28,666 nt of DNA from Gaiellasilicea sp038324115 (GCA_038324115.1 JBBQHQ010000017.1:1-28666); one strand, 5' to 3'; positions 7,025-14,315 are shown, counted from the stretch's first letter. Notes: generated by a model not told the origin, from the letters alone. Translations and numbers: made by a program.

Positions 7025-7833
7025 AGCTCCTGCGCGCCTACGGCTGGGAGACCCGGAAGCTCGTCAGGCAGAAGCGGACGTGGGTGGGCCTCGTCGCGGC
7101 GTTCATCTACGCGCTCGCCTTCGTGGTCGTGCTGACGGTCAAGTCGAACGCGGGCCTGCCGCCGGACATCCCGCTCGCGCGGCAGGTGACTCAGAGCGGC
7201 GTCGTCCTGCCACTGGCGCTCCTGGCCTTCGCGACGTTCTTCGGCGCCCCGGTGATCTCGGCGCTCGTCGCCGGCGACATCGTCGCCTCCGAGGACTCGA
7301 ACAACACCCTGAAGATGATCCTGACCCGCTCGACGGGCCGCGGGACGATCTACGCCGCGAAGGCGCTCGCCGCGGGCACCTACGGCGTCGCGCTGATGGC
7401 GGTGCTGCTCGCAACCTCGCTCGTCGGCTCGGTCGCGTCCTGGGGACTGCACGGGGTCATGCTCCTCGACGGCACCTTCGCGAGCGGCGCCCACGGGCTC
7501 GGGCTCGCGGCGCTCGCCTACGCGACGTACCTGCTCCCGCTCGCCGTGCTTGTCTCGGTCGCGCTCTTCCTCTCGACGGTGACGAGGAACAGCGCCGCCG
7601 CGATCGTCGGCACCGTCCTGTTCGGGCTCGCGTTCCAGGGGATCGCCGTTCTCCCAGGCCTCGAGGGCGCGAAGCCGTATCTGCTGCCGCAGCAGTTCGA
7701 CGCCTGGCAGTCGCTCTACGGCCGAGGCGGCGAGTCGATCCTTCGCGCCGCCTGGGTCTGCGGGCTGTACGCGCTCGTCCCGCTCCTGCTGGGCTGGGGC
7801 GTGTTCGCGCGCCGCGACGTCGCCGGCGCCTGA
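7021..7833 (+). CDS. ABC-2 type exporter, permease subunit
   Basis: 270 residues with six hydrophobic segments: near residues 20-40, at VLPLALLAFATFF, at VALMAVLLATSLVG, at YATYLLPLAVLVSVALF, at AIVGTVLFGLAFQGIAVL and at CGLYALVPLLLGWGVF. The stretch VAGDIVASEDSNNTLKMILTR is the conserved cytosolic loop of ABC-2 permeases, so the family assignment is firm. It is translationally coupled to the ATPase gene. The heliorhodopsin gene follows 32 bp later in the same direction and has its own ribosome site, so cotranscription is possible. Confidence 0.88.
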   Translation: MKLLRAYGWETRKLVRQKRTWVGLVAAFIYALAFVVVLTVKSNAGLPPDIPLARQVTQSGVVLPLALLAFATFFGAPVISALVAGDIVASEDSNNTLKMILTRSTGRGTIYAAKALAAGTYGVALMAVLLATSLVGSVASWGLHGVMLLDGTFASGAHGLGLAALAYATYLLPLAVLVSVALFLSTVTRNSAAAIVGTVLFGLAFQGIAVLPGLEGAKPYLLPQQFDAWQSLYGRGGESILRAAWVCGLYALVPLLLGWGVFARRDVAGA

Positions 7834-7865
7834 CCTCGGCGCAGCGTGGCAAATAGAGTGGAGGC

Positions 7866-8606
7866 ATGAAGAGCCTCCGCGCCTGGAACGCCTTCCTCGC
7901 TCTCGCGCATGCCGCGCAGGGGGTCGCGATCCTTTTGCTCGCGAGCGACGCGACCCTGCCGATCACCTGGAGCTACCTGGACGGGCCGCCGTCCACGGGC
8001 TCGCAGCAGACGGATGTCCTCTGGAACGTGCCGTTCGGAGCTGCGGTCGCCCTCTTCCTCTTCCTCGCCGCTCTCGACCACGGGCTGATGGCCGCGCCGC
8101 GGATTCACGGCTGGTACCGGCGCAACCTCGACCGGGAGATGAACCCCGCGCGCTGGTGGGAGTACTCGGTCAGCGCTTCCCTGATGATCGTCCTGATCGC
8201 GATGCTGCCGGGGATCCGCGACGTCAGCGCCCTCGTCGCGATCTTCGGGGTGAACGCGGGAATGATCTTCTTCGGGCTCGTGATGGAGCGCACGAACCGG
8301 CCCGGGCAGCCGGTGGACTGGCGGCCGTTTATCTACGGCTCGATCCTCGGCGCCGTCCCCTGGATCGCAATCGGGATCCAGCTCTACCGCGGAAACGACC
8401 AGGCGGATGTCCCAGGGTTCGTCTTCGCGATCTTCTTCTCGCTCTTCGTCCTCTTCATGAGCTTCGCCGTGAACATGTGGCTCCAGTACCGGCGCCTGGG
8501 GCCGTGGCGGAGCTACGTCTTCGGCGAGCGCGTCTACCTCGTACTCAGCCTGGTCGCGAAGAGTGTGCTGGCGTGGCAGGTCTTCGCCGGCGCGCTCGCC
8601 GGCTAG
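7866..8606 (+). CDS. heliorhodopsin
   Basis: 246 residues, seven membrane segments. A retinal-binding light receptor of the heliorhodopsin family, which sits inverted in the membrane compared with type-1 rhodopsins. Landmarks: the Schiff-base lysine K232 in the last helix (LSLVAKSVLAWQVF), counter-ion E99 in ARWWEYSVSASLMIVL, and polar-pocket histidines H15 and H72. H15, H72 and E99 align with H23, H80 and E107 of HeR 48C12 at a constant offset of 8 (numbers from memory). Other family marks are GVNAGMIFFG and ILGAVPWIAIG. The ATG at 7866 has GGAGG just upstream. The 3' end overlaps the convergent glycosyltransferase gene by 62 bp. No retinal-forming oxygenase or carotenoid gene is in the window, so retinal must come from elsewhere. 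Function in this host is unknown; signalling or partner regulation is proposed for the family rather than ion pumping. Confidence 0.93.
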   Translation: MKSLRAWNAFLALAHAAQGVAILLLASDATLPITWSYLDGPPSTGSQQTDVLWNVPFGAAVALFLFLAALDHGLMAAPRIHGWYRRNLDREMNPARWWEYSVSASLMIVLIAMLPGIRDVSALVAIFGVNAGMIFFGLVMERTNRPGQPVDWRPFIYGSILGAVPWIAIGIQLYRGNDQADVPGFVFAIFFSLFVLFMSFAVNMWLQYRRLGPWRSYVFGERVYLVLSLVAKSVLAWQVFAGALAG

Positions 8607-9924
8607 ACGCGGACATCGACGGAGCGGCCTGTTCGACCAGGTCGGCGGCGACCCTCGGGCCGGCCTCGGCCCGGAGCCGTGCCCCGAGCGCGGCCGCCCG
8701 GCGTGGGGCCTCGCCCGTCAGGATCGCCCGCGCGCGGGCCGCGAGCTCGGGCGGCGGCGCCCTGTTCGGGTCGAAGACATCGCCGAGGCCGGCCCGACGG
8801 ACGTCCTCCGCTCCCGCGAACTGGTCGGTCGAGAACGGCGCGACGAGGAGCGGCACCCCCGCCCAGAGTGCCTCGGTGACGGTGTTGTTGCCGCCGTGTG
8901 TGAGCACGAGGTCGCAGGCCCGGAGCGCGGCCGGCTGCGGTAGGTACGGTCTGACGTGCCAGCCCGGCGGCAGGTCGCCGAAGAGGTCGGGCGGCGTCAC
9001 CCCGGACGCCAGCAGCAGCTGTACGGGCTCCTCCCGGAACGCGGCGACGATTCGATGCAGGACGTCGGTGCGCGCCGAGAGGAAGCTCCCGAGCGAGACG
9101 TAGATCCGGGGCAGCCCCGTGTCCGTCTCCGCGAGGAGGCGCGCCAGGTCGGGCGCCGGCACGTCCCGGACGGAAGCGCCGACGAACCGGGCGGAGCGAG
9201 GCAGGAGGCCGCGCCGGCCTTCGCCGAGCTCGGCCGGGTAGTTGAGCAGGGTCAGCGTCGACGAGGTCGCCGAGAGCGCCGAGACGACGCGGGGCGCCCG
9301 CGGGTTGAGGCTGCGAAGCGTCCGGTTGAAGGTGTCGGTGAAGCGGTCGGAGACCTCGGCGCAGAGCCGCCAGAGCTGCGCCAGCTCGGCCTCCCCGGCG
9401 TCCAGCTCGCGTGGGCGGAGGTGGGGGAAGCCGAAGAGCTCGCCAGGCCCGGGGATCGCGCTCGGATGCCCGGGGTGGAAGGCGACGTACGGCCGCTCGA
9501 GTGCCCGCAGCGCCAGCGTCGCCCCGAAGGCGAGCTGGTCGGCGGCGACGACGTCCGGCCGCACGTCGGCGAGGATCCGCCCGAGGTGGCCGGTGACGGC
9601 CTCGGGCTCCCAGAGCAGGTCGTGCAGGCGCGCCTCTGCCTGGAAACGGAGCGTCGCGACCATCCCGGCGCGGGTCGCCGCCAGGAAGCCGTCGAGGTGC
9701 GAGGCCTCCTCGCCCACCTGCTCGGCGCTGCGGATCAGGCCGGGGTTGCTGCCCGCGCCGAGTACCAGAGTCCGATGCTCGAAGCCGTCCTCCTCGACCC
9801 GCTGCGCGAGCGCCGGTCCGGAGGCGACGACGACGTGGTGACCGCGCCGCTGTAGCTCCAGCCCGAGGGCGGAGAGCGGCAGGTAGTGCGAGGCGTAGTC
9901 GGGGGTGACGAGCAGCGCTCTCAT
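8545..9924 (-). CDS. GT1-family (UGT/MGT-like) glycosyltransferase
   Basis: 459 residues, GT-B fold. The N-terminal acceptor domain starts MRALLVTPDYASHYLPLSALG and carries HPGHPSAIPG. The C-terminal donor domain has IYVSLGSFLSAR and the nucleotide-sugar signature LTHGGNNTVTEALWAGVP followed by PFSTDQ. This places it with macrolide- and flavonoid-type glycosyltransferases that use UDP- or dTDP-sugars and small hydrophobic acceptors. The ATG overlaps the stop of the upstream glycosyltransferase gene (ATGA), so they are coupled. The last 25 or so residues (SASSRRARRRR...) are basic, low in family resemblance, and encoded antisense to the heliorhodopsin 3' end. It is the last gene of the operon starting at 12343. 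Confidence 0.88.
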   Translation of the reverse strand: MRALLVTPDYASHYLPLSALGLELQRRGHHVVVASGPALAQRVEEDGFEHRTLVLGAGSNPGLIRSAEQVGEEASHLDGFLAATRAGMVATLRFQAEARLHDLLWEPEAVTGHLGRILADVRPDVVAADQLAFGATLALRALERPYVAFHPGHPSAIPGPGELFGFPHLRPRELDAGEAELAQLWRLCAEVSDRFTDTFNRTLRSLNPRAPRVVSALSATSSTLTLLNYPAELGEGRRGLLPRSARFVGASVRDVPAPDLARLLAETDTGLPRIYVSLGSFLSARTDVLHRIVAAFREEPVQLLLASGVTPPDLFGDLPPGWHVRPYLPQPAALRACDLVLTHGGNNTVTEALWAGVPLLVAPFSTDQFAGAEDVRRAGLGDVFDPNRAPPPELAARARAILTGEAPRRAAALGARLRAEAGPRVAADLVEQAAPSMSASSRRARRRRPATPAHSSRPG

Positions 9925-11726
9925 GCGGCGGCGAGCCGAGCGGTCCGGCCGAGCTCCAGGTAGAGGGCGGCGAGCTTGGCCGCCATCGTGTCGACGGAGT
10001 AGTCGCGCCGGACCAGTTCGGCGGCGCTGCGCGCGCGCAGCTCGTCGTGGCGGACGGCCACCGCGCCGGTGAGCCCGTCGCGTAGGGCCGTAACCGAGGT
10101 GGTGTCGACGAGGAAGCCGGTGGCGCCGTCCTGGACGTAGGTGCCCGGGCCGCCGGTCCTGGGGGCGACGACGGCGAGGCCGACCCCGAGCGCCTCCAGG
10201 AGCGCGAGCCCGAACTCCTCCTTGTCGCTCGCGCACGCGTACACGCCGTTTGCGCCCACGACGCCCGGGATCCCGGCACGGGCCGCATGGAAGATCTGGG
10301 CGACGTCCCCGTGCGAGCGATGTCCCAGCAGAAGCAGGCCGTCGTCCGCGCCGGGATGGCGCGTGGCGGCCTCCCGCACGGCGGTGAGGACGCCCGCCTC
10401 CTCGGCCGTAGGGGTTGCGAGGTCGCCGCCGACGATCGCGAGGTTGAACTGCTCGCGCAGCCCGGGCTCGTCCGCCCAGGCCTCGACGAGGCGGTCGAAG
10501 CCCTTGACGCGGTGGAGGCGGCCGACCGAGAGGATGAGCGGCAGCCCGGCCCGGTGAGCGGGCAGCGCGGCCACGGCCGCCCGAAGCGCAGCCCGGCCTG
10601 CAGGCTCCGGGGTCGTCCCCGTGGCCAGGGCTGCGGCGTCGAGCGTCCGGAGCGAGATCCCCTCGGGAACGGTACGCAGGCGCCGGACGACGGGGTCGGC
10701 GTCGTCGAGGCCGAGCAGCTCGGCCGCACCCGCCTCGGCGGCCGGCCGGGGAAAGACGACGAGCCCCTCCGCGTCCTCCAGCATCGACTCGACGAGCTGT
10801 AGGCGGAGGAGGAAGTGGTCGCGCCGGTCGGCAGCGGCCCACGTGTCGCGATCGAGGGTGCCCGCCTGCTCGGCCGCCCGGATGACCACGTGCGGGTCGG
10901 CGGCGAGCGTGAAGACGACGGGGATCCCGAGCCGGCGGCAGACCCGGCCGGCCGCGAGCGTGCCCATGTCGGCGAAGCGGAGGTGGACCGCGTCGAGGGG
11001 CAGCAGCGCGCGGAGGGCGTGCTCGAGCGCCAGTTCGGCCTCGCGGCGGTGCTCCCACATCTCGCCCGTGGCGAGGTAACCGGCCGGGCCGAAGGAGATC
11101 CGCTCGATCGACGCCCGCTCGTCGATCTGCTCGCTTCCCGGGTCGCCGGCGACCGCCCGGGTGATCGTGACGGCGTGCGCGATCTCTGCGCGCCGGCCGA
11201 GCGCCCGCGAGAGGTGGACGACAAGCGTGGCGAGCCCGCCGCCGTCGCCGGCGCCCGCCTCGGAGAGCCGGCCGTCGATCCGTCCCTGGAGGAAGACCTG
11301 GGCGACGCGGAGCCCGCCGGCGCGCGCGGGACGTGCGGGGGTGCTTCCGGGAGCTGCCGACCAATCGTCGAGGGCGAGCTCCGCCAGCATCCCCCCGAAG
11401 CCGCCCTCCCGGGCCAGCCGGGTGAGCGGGTCGCGTGCGGCGGAGAGGGGCAGGCGCTCGGCGAGGGCGAGCGCAGCGGCTTCCTGAAGGCTTGGGTCGC
11501 CCGTCTCGAGTAGCGCGAGGAGCGCGTGCCCTGCCTGCGCCTCCGGCCTGCGGCCGAGCGCGTACGCGGAGGTCATCCGGGCGAGCACGTCGCCCTCCCC
11601 GGCGAGGCGGACGAGCCCGCCGAGGTCGGCGTCCTCGGGGCGGCGACGGAGCCGGGCTGCCGACTGCAACGCCTCGAGGACGCCTCCGCGCTCGAGCGAG
11701 CGCAGGGGGGTGAAGCTAGGCGGCAT
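9921..11726 (-). CDS. GT4-family glycosyltransferase with N-terminal HEAT-like region
   Basis: 601 residues from ATG 11726. Residues about 1-130 are short helical repeats (HALLALLETGDPSLQEAAALALAE and similar) that look like HEAT/armadillo repeats. From about residue 135 (RVAQVFLQGRIDG) a GT-B glycosyltransferase follows, resembling sucrose-synthase or sucrose-phosphate-synthase types: ILSVGRLHRVKGFDRLVEAW, and the EX7E motif in DKEEFGLALLEALGVGLAVV with GGPGTYVQDGATGFLVD. It probably uses a nucleotide sugar to build a glycoside or cell-surface glycan; the acceptor is unknown. It is encoded between the small membrane-protein genes (11-bp overlap with the one upstream) and the GT1 gene. Confidence 0.85.
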   Translation of the reverse strand: MPPSFTPLRSLERGGVLEALQSAARLRRRPEDADLGGLVRLAGEGDVLARMTSAYALGRRPEAQAGHALLALLETGDPSLQEAAALALAERLPLSAARDPLTRLAREGGFGGMLAELALDDWSAAPGSTPARPARAGGLRVAQVFLQGRIDGRLSEAGAGDGGGLATLVVHLSRALGRRAEIAHAVTITRAVAGDPGSEQIDERASIERISFGPAGYLATGEMWEHRREAELALEHALRALLPLDAVHLRFADMGTLAAGRVCRRLGIPVVFTLAADPHVVIRAAEQAGTLDRDTWAAADRRDHFLLRLQLVESMLEDAEGLVVFPRPAAEAGAAELLGLDDADPVVRRLRTVPEGISLRTLDAAALATGTTPEPAGRAALRAAVAALPAHRAGLPLILSVGRLHRVKGFDRLVEAWADEPGLREQFNLAIVGGDLATPTAEEAGVLTAVREAATRHPGADDGLLLLGHRSHGDVAQIFHAARAGIPGVVGANGVYACASDKEEFGLALLEALGVGLAVVAPRTGGPGTYVQDGATGFLVDTTSVTALRDGLTGAVAVRHDELRARSAAELVRRDYSVDTMAAKLAALYLELGRTARLAAA

Positions 11727-11889
11727 TGACAGGCCGGCCTGGCCGGTCGCCGCGGGCGGCCTCGTCGGCCGCCCGGTGGGCATCGTTGTAGCGGCCGTCC
11801 ATGATCGCGCCCCAGACGAGGAGCCCGAGCGCGGAGAGGACGATCAAGGTCACGAGCGTCCCGACGAGGAAGATGCCGAGATTGCTCAT
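11716..11889 (-). CDS. small single-span membrane protein
   Basis: 57 residues from ATG 11889. One transmembrane segment at about residues 4-28 (LGIFLVGTLVTLIVLSALGLLVWG), then a charged tail (DGRYNDAHRAADEAARGDR). It overlaps the stop of the upstream small gene (ATGA) and the start of the GT4 gene by 11 bp, so it is translated as part of the same operon. No family recognised. The context suggests a helper or anchor for the glycosyltransferases. Confidence 0.75.
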   Translation of the reverse strand: MSNLGIFLVGTLVTLIVLSALGLLVWGAIMDGRYNDAHRAADEAARGDRPGRPVNAA

Positions 11890-12107
11890 GCCCTGCCTCC
11901 TCTGGGTGCGACCATCGCGCCGAGCGCGAGGATCGAGGGCACCCACAACCCGACGAAGATCCCTTCGCTCTCGCTGCCGGCGAACCAGAGCGACACCGAG
12001 AGGACGAACGAGATCGCCGCGGCGAGCAGGATCAGCGCCTGGGCGCCTCCCTCCCGCGAGCGCACGTACGCGCCGACGGGAGAGGGGCGCCGGTCTGCGG
12101 CTGCCAT
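11886..12107 (-). CDS. small two-span membrane protein
   Basis: 73 residues from ATG 12107. A basic cytosolic start (RRPSPVGAYVRSREGG) is followed by two hydrophobic helices: ALILLAAAISFVLSVSLWFAG and IFVGLWVPSILALGAMVA. The start overlaps the stop of the DUF378 gene by one base (TGATG), and the end overlaps the next gene's start. The family is unknown. Its place between DUF378 and the glycosyltransferases makes it part of the CarH-linked operon. Confidence 0.75.
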   Translation of the reverse strand: MAAADRRPSPVGAYVRSREGGAQALILLAAAISFVLSVSLWFAGSESEGIFVGLWVPSILALGAMVAPRGGRA

Positions 12108-12343
12108 CAGGCCGTCACCGCCGCCGAGGACGACCAGCGGCGGCGGATCGCGGCCTGCTGCGCGATCTGGTAGACGGCTCCGAGGCCGACGAGGCCGTAG
12201 ACGATCCGGGTCGCGGCGTTCGTCTGGCCGAAGTCGAGGCCGAAGATCGTTGCGACCAGGTCGAACTCGGCGATCGCGACGAGGCCCCAGTTGAGCCCTC
12301 CGACGATGACGAGCACTGCTGCCAGGATGTCGAGCTTCTTCAT
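12107..12343 (-). CDS. DUF378 membrane protein
   Basis: 78 residues. The N-terminal two thirds match the DUF378 pattern closely: DILAAVLVIVGGLNWGLVAI, then TRIVYGLVGLGAVYQI, two membrane helices with the conserved GGLNWGL turn. The C-terminal tail is basic. Function of DUF378 is not established. It is the first gene of a five-gene minus-strand operon. ATG 12343 is preceded by AAGGAGG, and transcription should start near 12372 from the promoter embedded in the CarH-type operator. It is therefore the gene most directly exposed to light or B12 control. Confidence 0.88.
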   Translation of the reverse strand: MKKLDILAAVLVIVGGLNWGLVAIAEFDLVATIFGLDFGQTNAATRIVYGLVGLGAVYQIAQQAAIRRRWSSSAAVTA

Positions 12344-12358
12344 CTCACCCTCCTTGGT

Positions 12359-12386
12359 TGTACAATGTTTGTCAAAGGATGGTATA
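12359..12386 (+). promoter_or_regulatory. weaker facing operator array
   Basis: On the plus strand TGTACA (12359-12364), TGTCAA (12370-12375) and GGTATA (12381-12386) have the same 11-bp spacing with falling similarity to TnTACA. It points toward the main array, and its last unit overlaps the operon -10 box. It could be a second, lower-affinity site. Confidence 0.4.
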
Positions 12387-12407
12387 GCCCGTTCACCTCG
12401 ATGTCAA
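12379..12407 (-). promoter_or_regulatory. promoter of the DUF378-glycosyltransferase operon
   Basis: On the minus strand TTGACA (12407-12402), a 17-bp spacer and TACCAT (12384-12379). The -35 box is also the third unit of the 11-bp operator array, so bound regulator would exclude RNA polymerase. Confidence 0.75.
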
Positions 12408-12429
12408 ACCTTTGTAGAGAGTCTGTACA
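12402..12429 (-). promoter_or_regulatory. CarH-type operator: three 11-bp direct repeats
   Basis: Read on the minus strand, TGTACA (12429-12424), TCTACA (12418-12413) and TTGACA (12407-12402) recur every 11 bp. The core described for Thermus CarH is TnTACA in three 11-bp repeats (from memory): units one and two match fully and the third at all but one base. The array covers the -35 box of the minus-strand operon and the -10 box of the plus-strand regulator gene. Confidence 0.75.
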
Positions 12430-12431
12430 CT
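12426..12431 (+). promoter_or_regulatory. -10 box of the carH-like gene (leaderless)
   Basis: TACACT lies 7 bases before the GTG at 12439, so the transcript should be leaderless. Its -35 region (near 12402, TGTCAA) is poor. The box overlaps the first operator repeat, suggesting autorepression. Confidence 0.55.
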
Positions 12432-12438
12432 GGCGCCC

Positions 12439-13275
12439 GTGCCGGCCGTCCTTCGCATCGGTGAGCTCGCCCGCCGCACCGGCGTCTCGCGGGAGCTGCT
12501 GCGCGCCTGGGAGCGCCGCTACGGGCTGCTCCAGCCCGAGCGGAGCGCGGGCGGCTACCGGCTCTACTCCTCGGAGGACGAGCGGCGGGTGCGGGCGATG
12601 ACCGACGCGCTCGCCCGCGGGCTCTCCGCGGGAGAGGCGGCGGGGATCGCGCTCGCCGCGGAGCCCGAGCTGCCCACGTCCAGCTCCCTGCTGGACGCGC
12701 TGCTCGCGTTCGACGACGTCGGTGCCCACGCGGCGCTCGACACCCTGATCGCTTCGCTCACCCGCGAGACCGTCCTCCGCGACTCCGTGCTCCCGGTCCT
12801 ACGCGAGCTCGGCGAGCGCTGGCGGCGGGGCGAGGTGACGATCGGGCAGGAGCACTTCGCCAGCAGCCTGCTCCGCGGCCGGATGCTCGGGCTCGCCCGG
12901 GGCTGGGACCGGGGAGCGGGGCCGCGGGCGGTGCTCGCATGCCCGCCGGGCGAGCAGCATGACCTCTCCCTGATCGTTTTCGGACTCGCCTTGCGCGAGC
13001 ACGGTTGGCGAATCACGTACCTCGGGGCCGACACGCCGCCCGCGACGCTGGCCGAGACGGCCACGACCCTGCAGCCGGCGCTCGTCGTCGTCGCCACCGT
13101 CGAGCCGGCACGGCTGCAGGCGTGTGCCGACGAGCTGACGATCCTGGCTGCGCGCTTCCCGCTCGCGGTGGCCGGCAACGGGCTCGCCGAGCTCGCCGCG
13201 GCAATCGGTGCGACCGAGCTCGCCTCGGGTCCGATCGGGGCCGCCGAGCTCGTCGCCTCGCGCGCCGTCGCCTAG
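12439..13275 (+). CDS. carH: MerR-type B12-binding light-responsive regulator (CarH/LitR-like)
   Basis: 278 residues with GTG start. N-terminal MerR HTH (residues 5-55: RIGELARRTGVSRELLRAWE, then GYRLYSSEDE). A four-helix bundle carries the AdoCbl-capping motif W128-x9-E138-H139. A Rossmann B12-binding domain has PPGEQHDLS with H174 as the cobalt ligand, then YLGADTP. W128, E138, H139 and H174 sit at a constant offset of 3 from W131, E141, H142 and H177 of Thermus CarH (numbers from memory). In the dark, AdoCbl makes CarH a DNA-binding tetramer; light breaks the Co-C bond and releases DNA. Odd points: residue 129 is Arg, where Thermus CarH has His132, the second cobalt ligand of the light state, and the usual ExHxxG ends in Ser. 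The operator upstream fits this regulator. A B12-sensing but light-insensitive role remains possible. Confidence 0.88.
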   Translation: MPAVLRIGELARRTGVSRELLRAWERRYGLLQPERSAGGYRLYSSEDERRVRAMTDALARGLSAGEAAGIALAAEPELPTSSSLLDALLAFDDVGAHAALDTLIASLTRETVLRDSVLPVLRELGERWRRGEVTIGQEHFASSLLRGRMLGLARGWDRGAGPRAVLACPPGEQHDLSLIVFGLALREHGWRITYLGADTPPATLAETATTLQPALVVVATVEPARLQACADELTILAARFPLAVAGNGLAELAAAIGATELASGPIGAAELVASRAVA

Positions 13276-13763
13276 AGCCGCTTCTGGAGAAAGGCGAGGT
13301 CGAGCCAGCGGTCGAACTTGCGGCCGACCTCGGGGAGCAGCCCGACGCGCTCGAAGCCGAGCCGCTCGTGCAGCCGGATCGAGGCGTCGTTCGAGGCGTC
13401 GATCCCGGCCACCAGCACGTGCTTGTCGAGCGCGACCGCGAGCGGGAAGAGCGCCTCCAGGAGCGCGGAGCCGATCCCCCGGCCGCGAGCGTCGCCGCGG
13501 ACGTAGACGCTGTGCTCGACGGTGTGCCGGTAACCCGGCCAGGCGCGGAAGTCGCCGAAGGTGGCGAAGCCGAGCACCGCGCCGCTGGGGTCGCGCGCGA
13601 CGAGGACGGGATAGCCCTGCCCGGCTCGGGCCTCGAGCCACTCGCGCCGGTTCTCGAGGGTTACGGGCTCGTCCGAAAAGACGGCGGTCGTGGTCAGGAT
13701 CGCGTCGTTGTAGATCACGAGGATGCCCTCGAGGTCGCGCTCCTCGGCCTGCCCGATCTCCAC
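13272..13763 (-). CDS. GNAT acetyltransferase (phosphinothricin acetyltransferase-like)
   Basis: 163 residues from GTG 13763. It matches the Pat/Bar branch of GNAT enzymes: IYNDAILTTTAVFSDEPVTLENR at the start, HSVYVRGDARGRGIGSALLEAL (acetyl-CoA pyrophosphate loop, R-G-x-G-x-G/A type), and GIDASNDASIRLHERLGFERVG. These enzymes acetylate the amino group of small acids such as methionine sulfoximine or phosphinothricin, and sometimes other amines; the natural substrate here is unknown. The gene is convergent with the carH-like gene (4-bp overlap). Confidence 0.9.
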   Translation of the reverse strand: MEIGQAEERDLEGILVIYNDAILTTTAVFSDEPVTLENRREWLEARAGQGYPVLVARDPSGAVLGFATFGDFRAWPGYRHTVEHSVYVRGDARGRGIGSALLEALFPLAVALDKHVLVAGIDASNDASIRLHERLGFERVGLLPEVGRKFDRWLDLAFLQKRL

Positions 13764-13861
13764 GCCGCGAGGCTATCGCGGCGGCCGGCCCGGCGCGGTC
13801 AGCCCCGGCTCGGCCTGACCGGACGGCAGGGAGAGCGCCGGGCGGCGCGAAAGGGCGCGGC

Positions 13862-14287
13862 ATGTGGTTTCGCCGGATTTTTCGGCGGCGTCGACGGCCG
13901 CCTCCACTCGACCTCAGCGGGCTGGACCGGCTGGAGGAGCTCGTCGCGCGCGTCGCCGGGATGGTCCGCGAGGTGGCGCTCGCTGCGTCCGGCGAGCTTC
14001 CGCTCGCTGCGTCCGGCGAGCTCCCGCTCGACGCGCCTGCCCCCGCCGGGGAGAATGACGTGCCTGCGGCCCTCCCGGAACCCACCGTCGTACCCTCGCC
14101 GCCCCCGGCCGGCGGCTGCGTGCTTTTTCTGCCCGGCCCCGAGGGCTACCGGCTCCTGGAGCGCGAGCACGAACCGCCGCTCCCCGGAGAGCGAATCGAG
14201 GTCGAAGGTGCCTCGTTCTGCGTCCTCCGGCTCGGCCCCTCGCCGCTTCCGGGCGACCGGCGGCGCTGTGCGTTCCTCGAGCGCTGA
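13862..14287 (+). CDS. hypothetical basic/proline-rich protein, first gene of the M23 peptidase run
   Basis: 141 residues. Starts MWFRRIFRRRRRPPP, an amphipathic, strongly basic N-terminus that could bind membrane or nucleic acid. An acidic helix follows (LDRLEELVARVAGMVREV), then a low-complexity linker holding an exact 8-residue repeat (AASGELPL-type), and a compact C-terminal part of about 55 residues (CVLFLPGPEGYRLLEREHEPPLPGERIEVEGASFCVLRLGPSPLPGDRRRCAFLE) that looks like a small beta domain with three cysteines. I do not recognise a family. The M23 peptidase gene starts 28 bp after its stop. The ribosome site is weak, and the start was chosen as the first ATG giving this N-terminus. Confidence 0.65.
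   Translation: MWFRRIFRRRRRPPPLDLSGLDRLEELVARVAGMVREVALAASGELPLAASGELPLDAPAPAGENDVPAALPEPTVVPSPPPAGGCVLFLPGPEGYRLLEREHEPPLPGERIEVEGASFCVLRLGPSPLPGDRRRCAFLER
13978..14025 (+). repeat. 24-bp in-frame tandem repeat
   Basis: Two 24-bp units (13978-14001 and 14002-14025) differ at one base and encode two copies of an 8-residue LAASGELP unit in the linker of the host protein. The length keeps the frame, so this is a linker-length variation, unlike the 14-bp duplication at 87-114. Confidence 0.9.
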
Positions 14288-14315
14288 GTTGTCCCCGAAT
14301 ACTGAGCCGCGTCGC

